A DNA stretch of 5,595 nucleotides from Dehalococcoidia bacterium (lineage in GTDB: Bacteria; Chloroflexota; Dehalococcoidia; GIF9; UBA5629), in the NCBI GenBank assembly GCA_012961565.1, contig DTZC01000218.1, positions 1 to 5,595 on the forward strand, in the 5' to 3' direction. Under the pieces are notes generated by a model. It was not told the origin of the DNA. It saw only the letters and a program-made list of their open reading frames with translations, and did no database searches. The translations under genes were made by a program, and so were the position numbers. Below are positions 1 through 5,595 of the stretch, piece by piece (the stretch's first letter is position 1; each line of letters opens with the position of its first letter).

Positions 1-546
1 GACTGGTCACGTGCCACAGCGGAGATAGACCAGGACGGGGTGGGGGTAGTGGGCATAAGCCTTGGTGGGTTTGTGTCAGCCATAGCCATGGGTATAGACA
101 GACGTATCAAAGCGGGCGTGTTTATTGCTGCTGGCGGTAATGCTGAAAAGATCACCTGGAACAGCCGAAGCGAAGCTATTGCCAAGGGGCACACCTGCAC
201 CCGGGCAGAATGCGCTGAAATTCGCGCCCATTACCCTGAATATCTGGCTGAGGTAGCCGACAAAGGGTTTGACAATGTGACTCCGGTCAGGGGGTGTTTC
301 CAGACTGACCCGCTGACCTTTGCCCCTTATCTGCGGCAACGACCGGTGCTGATGATAAACGCACTCTGGGACGAAGCCATCCCCAGGGAAGCTACACTTG
401 AGTTCTGGGAAGCCTGCGGCAAGCCTGCCATCCTGTGGCTTCCGGGCACGCATGTGAGCATGTGGTTGTTGTACCCTATTATCCAGGGGGAGGTCACTCG
501 TTTCCTGACGTCGGCTTTCCACAATGCTGGTGAAGTCAGCTTGTGA
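1..546 (+). CDS. alpha/beta hydrolase (dienelactone hydrolase-like), 3' portion
   Basis: The reading frame is open from base 1 and ends at TGA 544-546, so only the last 181 codons are present and the true start lies upstream of the window. The fragment has the catalytic triad of an alpha/beta-hydrolase in the right order. The nucleophile elbow is GISLGG with Ser at fragment residue 20 (58-60). The acid is Asp124 in NALWDEAIP (370-372), and the base is His151 in LPGTHV (451-453). The segment between nucleophile and acid is a helical, Cys-containing stretch that probably forms part of the lid. The fold suggests hydrolysis of an ester, thioester or lactone, probably in the cytoplasm, but the substrate cannot be read from the sequence. 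It is followed by a candidate terminator, so it probably ends a separate transcript from the genes downstream. The internal GTG at 40 is not the start: it falls inside the strand leading to the nucleophile. Confidence 0.85.
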   Translation, partial: DWSRATAEIDQDGVGVVGISLGGFVSAIAMGIDRRIKAGVFIAAGGNAEKITWNSRSEAIAKGHTCTRAECAEIRAHYPEYLAEVADKGFDNVTPVRGCFQTDPLTFAPYLRQRPVLMINALWDEAIPREATLEFWEACGKPAILWLPGTHVSMWLLYPIIQGEVTRFLTSAFHNAGEVSL

Positions 547-558
547 TTTGTCGGAGCC

Positions 559-580
559 AGGCTGCTATCAGCTTTATTAT
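559..580 (+). terminator. candidate weak rho-independent terminator after the hydrolase
   Basis: Twelve bases after the hydrolase stop, AGGCTG (559-564) can pair with CAGCTT (569-574) across a CTAT loop, with one G-T wobble. The stem runs straight into TTTATTAT (573-580). The stem is only six pairs and the T-tract is broken by two A residues, so termination would be weak. Its position between a stop codon and a promoter-like sequence is what makes it credible. Confidence 0.35.
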
Positions 581-595
581 CTGTGGCTACCGAAT

Positions 596-624
596 TTGCC
601 CCTGTGTCGCTTTGCTGTTACAAT
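596..624 (+). promoter_or_regulatory. candidate sigma70-type extended -10 promoter
   Basis: TTGCCC (596-601, 4 of 6 to TTGACA) is followed after 17 bases by TACAAT (619-624, 5 of 6 to TATAAT). The -10 is immediately preceded by TGT, matching the TGn extended -10 element. Transcription would begin near 631, giving a leader of about 90 bases before ATG 724. If used, this promoter would lie inside any protein begun at the GTG at 583, which is one reason to prefer 724. It would drive the acyl-CoA synthetase subunit and perhaps the genes behind it. Confidence 0.4.
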
Positions 625-723
625 ATAGACCGCTTTTTGAACCAGACTCCGCAAGCACAAACACAGGCTAGAAAAAACTCCTTGGGCAACAGACCGGCTG
701 AAGGAATAACAAATCTCAGGCTT

Positions 724-2157
724 ATGTTTGAGCCTCGCTCTGTAGCCTTTATTGGGGCTTCCGCCGACCTCAGAAAATGGGGTTACCGCATTCTATCCAA
801 CCTGAAGAATGGTGGCTTTCAGGGAAAGATATATCCGGTAAATCCGAACAGTAGAGAAATCCTAGGACTAGAAGTATATCCCAAGGTGGCTGACATACCC
901 GAGATTCCCGACCTGGCTGTCATTGTGGTGCCGCCTTCGAGTGTCCCCCAGGTGATGGGGCAGTGCGTCGCCAAGGGAATAAAGACGGGCCTCGTCATAA
1001 CAGCCGGCTTTGCTGAGATAGGTACCGAAGGTGAACGGCTGCAAGAAGAGATGGTTGAAATAGCCAGCAACGGTGGCATGAGGTTCGTGGGTCCCAATTC
1101 CAACGGGATTATCAACCCTGCAGGGAAGCTCTATTGTCAGATGCCACCTTTGTTCCCTTCCCCAGGCCCTTTCGCCGTAGTCTCGCAGAGCGGAAATGTG
1201 GTAGGGACGATTATACGCCTCGCCGCGGCTAACGGTTTCGGCTGTGCCAAGTGCATCAGCAGCGGCAACGAAGCAAACCTTCACGCTGAAGACTATATTC
1301 AATATCTAGCAGGGGACCAGCAAACCAAGGTCATTCTCTGCTACATCGAAGGCTTCAAGGATGGCACTCGGTTCTTTGAGACGGCAAAGGAGGTAAGCAA
1401 GAAAAAACCCATCGTCATACTCAAAGCTGGCGATACACCGGCAGGGGCTATTGCCGCCAGGTCCCATACGGCATCACTGGCTGGTTCCGGCGATGTCTTT
1501 GAAGCTATGTGCAAGCAGTCGGGCGTAATCAGGGTCAGGAGTCTGGATGAACTTGTAGACACAGGGATTGCCCTTTTGTGCCATCCGCTGCCCAGAGGCC
1601 GCCGGGTAGGTATAATTACTGCAGGCGGTGGCTGGGGTGTACTAGCTGCCGATGCCTGTGCCAGGCTGGGGCTTGATGTCGTCCCCTTGCCCGCCGAGAC
1701 TATTGACGAGCTGGACAAATTTCTGCCCTTTTGGTGGAACCGGGGAAATCCGGTCGACTTGGTAGCCGGCACTTTCGGGGACGCTGTGGTCAGGTCTGTG
1801 GAGACGCTTCTACGTTGTCCTGTGGTCGATGGGGTTATTATGCTGGGGCTAATACCGGCCTTGCCTCCAGAGCAGCTCGCTAGAGCAGCCAAACAAGAGG
1901 AAAGGGAACGCCTACGGGAGGTGCTGTTGGAATCAGTGGTGCAGGTCTTCGACAAGTTGAAAGAGCTAACCGCAAAGTATGCTAAGCCTCTCATCGTCGC
2001 CTCGGAGCCGCTGGCTTTCGGTGCTACCATGGCGCGCAAAGTGACACACATCCTAGCGGAGAGGAACGCTGTGTGTTACGATATGCCGCACCAAGCAGCT
2101 GTAGCCATGGCTAACCTCGCCCGATATGGCGAATATCTGAGACAAAATAGCGGCTGA
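724..2157 (+). CDS. ADP-forming acyl-CoA synthetase alpha-type subunit (CoA-binding protein)
   Basis: This 477-residue protein resembles the alpha subunit of ADP (NDP)-forming acetate/acyl-CoA ligases, which interconvert acyl-CoA + ADP + Pi and acid + CoA + ATP in the cytoplasm. The N-terminal CoA-binding Rossmann domain opens with FEPRSVAFIGAS and continues through YPVNP and VGPNSNGI. The succinyl-CoA-ligase-like middle domain has VSQSGN and then RSHTASLAG, whose His248 (1465-1467) is the expected phosphohistidine. NPVDLVAG lies in the third domain. The length fits stand-alone alpha subunits; fused enzymes with an ATP-grasp domain run to about 700 residues. No ATP-grasp beta subunit is adjacent, so the partner must be elsewhere. 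The frame is open back to GTG 583, but those 47 extra residues do not resemble the family start, no Shine-Dalgarno precedes 583, and a candidate promoter lies within them. ATG 724 is therefore preferred, although its own ribosome site is also poor (AAGGA at 701-705 is too far away). Confidence 0.85.
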   Translation: MFEPRSVAFIGASADLRKWGYRILSNLKNGGFQGKIYPVNPNSREILGLEVYPKVADIPEIPDLAVIVVPPSSVPQVMGQCVAKGIKTGLVITAGFAEIGTEGERLQEEMVEIASNGGMRFVGPNSNGIINPAGKLYCQMPPLFPSPGPFAVVSQSGNVVGTIIRLAAANGFGCAKCISSGNEANLHAEDYIQYLAGDQQTKVILCYIEGFKDGTRFFETAKEVSKKKPIVILKAGDTPAGAIAARSHTASLAGSGDVFEAMCKQSGVIRVRSLDELVDTGIALLCHPLPRGRRVGIITAGGGWGVLAADACARLGLDVVPLPAETIDELDKFLPFWWNRGNPVDLVAGTFGDAVVRSVETLLRCPVVDGVIMLGLIPALPPEQLARAAKQEERERLREVLLESVVQVFDKLKELTAKYAKPLIVASEPLAFGATMARKVTHILAERNAVCYDMPHQAAVAMANLARYGEYLRQNSG

Positions 2158-2217
2158 ATTAGGAGACGATTCGCTATTTCTGAGCGCTGGAGTCCGACTT
2201 CATGAGTTCTGGCATCA

Positions 2218-2658
2218 ATGGGCAAGTGGAATAAGGTTCTGTTCATCGTCCTGGCGGTAGCCTTGGTAGCCTCTATAGGTGGCATCGTTTATCTCACCGT
2301 CATGCCGAAGGAAGATGAGAAATTTACCGAATTCTACATACTGGGCGCTGAGGGTAAAGCGGAAGGCTATCCCGAGCAGGCTGTGGTGGGTGAGCCGGTG
2401 GAGGTAATCCTGGGAGTTGTCAACCATGAATATCGGTTAGCCAGCTATCGGGTGAAAATAGCCATAGACAATGTTGACAGTAAAGAGATAGACATAGGCA
2501 TACTAGCTCATGGAGAGAGGTGGCAGCGGAGAGTCAGCTTCACTCCTCAGGTAGCCAGGGAGGGGCAACGGGTCGAGTTCTACTTGTTTAGAGATGGTGA
2601 AGACAGGCCTTACTTCGAGGAGCCCCTCCGCTTGTATATCGATGTTTTGTCACCATAG
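2218..2658 (+). CDS. membrane-anchored DUF1616 domain protein
   Basis: This 146-residue protein has a short positively charged N-terminus (MGKWNK). One hydrophobic segment follows at about residues 7-28, with no obvious signal-peptidase site, so it is probably a signal anchor with the rest outside the membrane. The outer part matches what I recall of DUF1616: KFTEFYILG (35-43), then YPEQAVVGEPV (51-61), then GVVNHE (66-71). It goes on as a compact beta-rich domain ending in LYIDVLSP. DUF1616 is found mainly in archaea and Chloroflexota, and its function is unknown. Archaeal members often carry more membrane segments; this one looks like the single-pass short form. It starts 60 bases after the synthetase stop without a clear Shine-Dalgarno and is followed after 26 bases by the flavoprotein gene, so co-transcription is likely. 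It ends at TAG 2656-2658, close to where the domain should end. Confidence 0.75.
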   Translation: MGKWNKVLFIVLAVALVASIGGIVYLTVMPKEDEKFTEFYILGAEGKAEGYPEQAVVGEPVEVILGVVNHEYRLASYRVKIAIDNVDSKEIDIGILAHGERWQRRVSFTPQVAREGQRVEFYLFRDGEDRPYFEEPLRLYIDVLSP

Positions 2659-2675
2659 CGAATTACCCATATGCC

Positions 2676-2680
2676 GGAGG
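2676..2680 (+). promoter_or_regulatory. ribosome binding site GGAGG for the flavoprotein gene
   Basis: GGAGG lies four bases before GTG 2685. This is a strong match at a rather short spacing and is the main argument for starting the oxidoreductase there. The competing start is TTG 2733, which would give the textbook family N-terminus MYDTIIVGAG. It has only a G-rich run (2723-2727) in front of it. Confidence 0.5.
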
Positions 2681-2684
2681 CCTG

Positions 2685-3920
2685 GTGAAGTCACAACCCA
2701 GGGGGGCATTAAAGCTTATACTGGGGGCGAATTTGTATGACACCATCATAGTCGGTGCTGGGGTGGTGGGTAGCTACCTTGCCTGGAGACTGTCCTGGCT
2801 TGGTTACCAGGTGCTTGTCTTGGAAAGGAAAGCAACTGTAGGGCAAAATGTCTGCTGCACCGGCATTGTCAGCAGGCAGTGCCTCGATTTACTGGCTTCT
2901 GAAGATAGTCTTATCCTGAGGGAAGCCAGCTCAGCCGAGTTTCTGGCTCCCTCGGGCAAGAGACTCCAGCTATCGAGAAATGATGAGGTAGCTTATATCA
3001 TCGACCGTCCAGCTCTGGACATGATGCTGGCACGACGTGCTCAGTCATCCGGCACCTGCTATCTTTTCCGCACCCTGGTAACCGACATCCAGGTAGCAAC
3101 GGACGGCGTCTCTGTGATAGCAGACTACGAAGGAGAACAAAGGCTGTTTGAAGCTGAAACGGCAGTCATTGCTACCGGGTTTGGCTCAGCGTTACCTGAT
3201 AAACTCAAGTTGGGAAAGATAAGCGATTTTGTTTTTGGAGCCCAGGCTGAAGTCGATGTCGGTGACCTCAAGGTGGTTAGAATCTACCTTGACCACAATT
3301 TAGCGCCGGGCGGTTTCGCCTGGTTGGTACCCACTGTGGGGGGCAAAGGCTTGGCCGGACTGGTAACTCGCCGCCAGCCGGAACAGCATTTAAGCAAGCT
3401 GTTATCGACTCTCAAAGCTGAGGGGGTGCTAACCTCAACCCGCGCTGTCTCATGTTATGCACCTATACCACTCAGACCTCTACCCTCCAGTTATACTGAC
3501 CGAGTACTGGTGGTGGGTGAGGCGGCGGGGTAGGTTAAGCCAATCACCGGCGGTGGCATCTACTATGGTCTCTTGTGCGCCGCAATGGCTGCTGACAGCT
3601 TGCACCAGGCATTCTTAGCTCGTGATTTCTCTAAACAGAAGCTCTCTTGGTATCAGAAACGGTGGCGCAGTCGGCTGGGCAGGGAACTAAAGGTGGGGTA
3701 CTGGCTACATTACTTATACACAAAGCTGGATAATCAGCTGATTGAGTTCTTGCTCAGTCTGATGAGCAAAGGTGATGTAGCACGCTTTATTACTGAATTG
3801 AAAGGATTCTCGTTCGACTGGCATAGCGAATTAGTGGTGAAGGTCTTGAAATACCTGACAGTTGCTATCCCGCGGCAGCTAATGAAGTCCAGAGCTAAGC
3901 ACGGCGCGGCTGTAAGTTGA
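2685..3920 (+). pseudogene. geranylgeranyl reductase-family FAD-dependent oxidoreductase, interrupted by in-frame TAG
   Basis: The frame encodes 282 residues, then TAG (3531-3533), then 128 more codons in the same frame to TGA 3918-3920, for about 410 residues in all, close to the family's usual size. The N-terminus is a Rossmann FAD site: YDTIIVGAGVVGS, with Glu47 of LVLERK expected to bind the ribose. CCTGIVS (57-63) matches the Cys-containing loop typical of geranylgeranyl reductases. The second flavin motif, VVGEAAG, ends exactly at the stop and resumes as VKPITGGGIYYGL. Relatives usually have Gln at the gap, so a single C-to-T change (CAG to TAG) explains it. Members reduce double bonds of prenyl chains on lipids, quinones or carriers; the substrate here is unknown. 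Without readthrough the product loses part of its FAD site and the whole C-terminal region. A real nonsense mutation, a base-call error or readthrough are all possible. Both halves remain well conserved, so any inactivation is recent. Confidence 0.8.
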
Positions 3921-4008
3921 CTGGCCCGGCTGACGCACTTGAAGATTACCCAAAGGTTTGAAATTGGAGTAAAATTGAGTGAGTAGGCAGGGTTAGTAAG
4001 GTAGTACA

Positions 4009-5349
4009 ATGAAGGTAGTCTTTCTGTGTGGTGGTGTGGGCAGGAGAATGTTCCCCATCACCGAAGATAAGTTTTTGTTCAACTTTCTAGGTAAGACGCT
4101 CCTCCAGCACCAGATGGAGAGAGCCAGGGAAGCAGGCTTTGACCGCTTCGTAATTATCGGGAATCCCTCGAACATGCGGCAGATAACAGAGATAGTTGGG
4201 ACGTTGAGCGGCGTCCAGATTGAACTGGCTCTACAGAGAGAAGCTCGGGGGATTGCCGATGCCCTAAAGAGCGCACAGCCCTTTTTGACTGGTAATTTCG
4301 TGGTTGTCAGCCCCAACGATGTCTTCGCAGTCTCGGCATATACTAAGCTGTTGCAGGAGCATGCCACAAAGCCTGCTACTTCATATCTTCTAGGTTGTGA
4401 GGTGAGCAGCTATTTCCCGGGAGGCTATCTGGTGGTAGATTCAGCAAAGGAGCTGAAAAGTATTGTGGAAAAGCCAGAGCCTGGTCATGAGCCAAGCAAT
4501 CTGGTAAATATCCTGGTCCACCTCCACACTGCCCCGGAAAAGCTACTGAGGTACATTGATAGTGTGAAAACGACAAGGGATGACGTCTACGAATGCGCAC
4601 TGGACAAGCTGGTCAAAGATGGCTGGAAAATCAAGGTGGTCCCTTATGCTGATTTCTGGATGCCGATAAAATACCCCTGGCATATTTTGGGAGTTACCAA
4701 GCATTTCCTTGACCGAGCTCAGCCACAAATTCCGGCATCAGCTACTATTTCACAAAAGGCAATGGTCGAAGGCAAGGTCATCATGGGCGAAAATGTCACA
4801 GTCCTGGAGAACGCGGTCATCAGAGGACCAGTCTACATAGGTCCCAACTGCTTAATCGGTACTAACGCTCTGGTACGGGAGTACAGCCACATTGGTGCTG
4901 ACTGTGTCATTGGTTACTGTACAGAGGTGAAGGGCTCCTACATCGGTGATGGCTGCTGGTTTCATTCCAGCTACATAGGCGATTCGATAGTAGGCAAAAA
5001 CTGTTCCTTTGGCGCTGGCACTATCCTGGCTAATTTCCGCTTTGACGAGCAGAGCATAGCGGTCTCGGTTGCAGGTGAAATTGTGGACACCGGACTGGAC
5101 AAGCTGGGCGCCATAATCGGCGATGGCTGCATGACCGGAGTCAATGTCAGCATTATGCCTGGCACCAAAATAGGTCCCAATTCTATCGTAGGCTCACATG
5201 TTTGCCTGACCAAGGATTTAGGTCCGGACAAAATGATTTTGGCAGAACCGCATTACCGGATTGTGCCCAATCCGGTCACGTCTGATGAAGCAAAAAGAAA
5301 GGAGCTCAAGAAAAACCTGGAGAAACTGGGACGGGACAGGAAAGGTTGA
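4009..5349 (+). CDS. sugar-1-phosphate nucleotidylyltransferase fused to left-handed beta-helix (archaeal GlmU-like)
   Basis: This 446-residue protein has two domains. Residues 1 to about 235 form a nucleotidyltransferase: FLCGGVGRRM (5-14) is the NTP-binding loop, Lys21 probably replaces the PK lysine, REARGIADAL resembles the base/sugar loop, Asp104 in PNDVF is the expected metal ligand, and EKP is at 154-156. From about residue 243 to 425, hexapeptide repeats form a left-handed beta-helix. This part includes GAGTILANFRFDE (335-347) and DKLGAIIGDG, as in the archaeal-type GlmU family that can also acetylate amino sugars. The likely role is making a UDP- or dNDP-sugar in the cytoplasm for envelope glycans. 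The exact sugar, and whether it acetylates, cannot be told. The usual second metal-ligand Asp after the domain's W is replaced by Pro219 (FWMPIKYPW). A basic tail ends the protein. The start is well supported by TAAGG (3997-4001), seven bases before ATG. It lies 88 bases after the flavoprotein frame. Confidence 0.83.
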   Translation: MKVVFLCGGVGRRMFPITEDKFLFNFLGKTLLQHQMERAREAGFDRFVIIGNPSNMRQITEIVGTLSGVQIELALQREARGIADALKSAQPFLTGNFVVVSPNDVFAVSAYTKLLQEHATKPATSYLLGCEVSSYFPGGYLVVDSAKELKSIVEKPEPGHEPSNLVNILVHLHTAPEKLLRYIDSVKTTRDDVYECALDKLVKDGWKIKVVPYADFWMPIKYPWHILGVTKHFLDRAQPQIPASATISQKAMVEGKVIMGENVTVLENAVIRGPVYIGPNCLIGTNALVREYSHIGADCVIGYCTEVKGSYIGDGCWFHSSYIGDSIVGKNCSFGAGTILANFRFDEQSIAVSVAGEIVDTGLDKLGAIIGDGCMTGVNVSIMPGTKIGPNSIVGSHVCLTKDLGPDKMILAEPHYRIVPNPVTSDEAKRKELKKNLEKLGRDRKG

Positions 5350-5395
5350 GGTCTGTGGGCGAGTCCGTTCAAAATTCTAGTGACATTGATATGAA

Positions 5396-5595
5396 ATGGC
5401 GGCACCTGCGAATTTGAAAAATCTGCCCCGGCATATAGCCATAATAATGGATGGCAATGGTCGGTGGGCTAACCGCCGTGCTCTGCCCAGACTGGTGGGA
5501 CACAGGCGGGGGGCTGACACTGCCAAACAGATAGTCGATATCTTGCTTGATTATGGGATACCCTATGTGACTCTGTATGCTTTTTCAACGGAGAA
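5396..5595 (+). CDS. uppS: undecaprenyl diphosphate synthase (cis-prenyltransferase), 5' portion
   Basis: Only the first 66 codons are in the window; the frame runs off the right edge. The enzyme adds isopentenyl units in cis to farnesyl diphosphate to make undecaprenyl diphosphate, the lipid carrier for peptidoglycan and other envelope glycans. The signature LPRHIAIIMDGNGRWA (residues 10-25) includes the Mg-binding Asp19. It is followed by LPRLVGHRRGAD (30-41) and LYAFSTE (60-66), in the family's order and spacing. Gly in MDGNGRWA is the bacterial form. ATG 5396 is the first start after an in-frame TGA at 5387-5389 and puts the Asp where short-N-terminus members have it; no clear Shine-Dalgarno is visible. 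It starts 46 bases after the nucleotidyltransferase stop with no terminator between, so the two are probably co-transcribed. Confidence 0.95.
   Translation, partial: MAAPANLKNLPRHIAIIMDGNGRWANRRALPRLVGHRRGADTAKQIVDILLDYGIPYVTLYAFSTE

Noticed and set aside
1341..2051. Long open frame on the minus strand opposite the acyl-CoA synthetase gene
   Set aside because: It is the antisense shadow of a clearly conserved gene. Its Ser/Thr/Pro-rich translation has no recognisable motif.
2145..2179. Perfect 8-base inverted repeat AAATAGCG / CGCTATTT around the synthetase stop codon, with a 19-base loop
   Set aside because: No T-tract follows, and one or two such repeats are expected by chance in 5.6 kb at this loop size. 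It is not a convincing terminator or operator.
3573..3920. Separate 115-residue gene starting at TTG 3573
   Set aside because: It is in the same frame as the flavoprotein and begins inside its conserved C-terminal continuation, with conserved residues before 3573. It is the tail of the interrupted gene.
3939..3975. TTGAAG and TAAAAT as a promoter for the nucleotidyltransferase gene
   Set aside because: The spacing is 25 bases, too long for a sigma70 promoter. The nearer TTGAAA (3958-3963) has no matching -10.
3998..4019. Direct repeat AAGGTAGT on both sides of the nucleotidyltransferase start codon (3998-4005 and 4012-4019)
   Set aside because: Only two short copies. The first overlaps the Shine-Dalgarno and the second is codons 2-4, so coincidence is the simplest explanation.
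5391..5417. Eight-codon ORF starting at ATG 5391, overlapping the start of uppS
   Set aside because: It has no ribosome binding site and no recognisable content, and uppS begins five bases later in another frame. There is nothing to support a leader peptide.

Overview
The window looks like a chromosomal segment from a bacterium with about 50-55% GC. All genes lie on the + strand. The uppS start at the right edge carries the bacterial signature MDGNGRWA; archaeal and eukaryotic cis-prenyltransferases usually have MDGNRR. A DUF1616 protein, an ADP-forming acyl-CoA synthetase-type subunit, a geranylgeranyl-reductase-family flavoprotein and an archaeal-GlmU-like enzyme occur together in both archaea and Chloroflexota. 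The most economical guess is therefore a Chloroflexota bacterium, perhaps Dehalococcoidia. This is inference from gene content, not a database result.

Layout. Positions 1-546 are the 3' part of an alpha/beta hydrolase with a full catalytic triad. A small hairpin with a T-rich tail (559-580) and an extended -10 promoter-like sequence (596-624) separate it from the next gene. That gene (724-2157) is a CoA-binding, ADP-forming acyl-CoA synthetase alpha-type protein with its phosphohistidine motif, but no ATP-grasp partner is in view. Next come a membrane-anchored DUF1616 protein (2218-2658) and a geranylgeranyl-reductase-family FAD oxidoreductase (2685-3920). The oxidoreductase is interrupted by one in-frame TAG where the family usually has Gln. 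After it are a two-domain sugar-1-phosphate nucleotidylyltransferase / left-handed beta-helix protein (4009-5349) and the first 66 codons of uppS (5396 to the edge).

How they may work together. The genes from 724 onward are spaced 26-88 bp apart on one strand, so they could be co-transcribed. The right half (prenyl reductase family, sugar nucleotidyltransferase, undecaprenyl diphosphate synthase) fits cell-envelope glycan and lipid-carrier supply. The left half (hydrolase, acyl-CoA synthetase subunit) is acyl/CoA metabolism. No RNA genes, CRISPR arrays, mobile elements or large repeats were seen. The most notable anomalies are the amber codon in the flavoprotein and the altered metal-site motif in the nucleotidyltransferase. 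I see no clear new multi-gene system.
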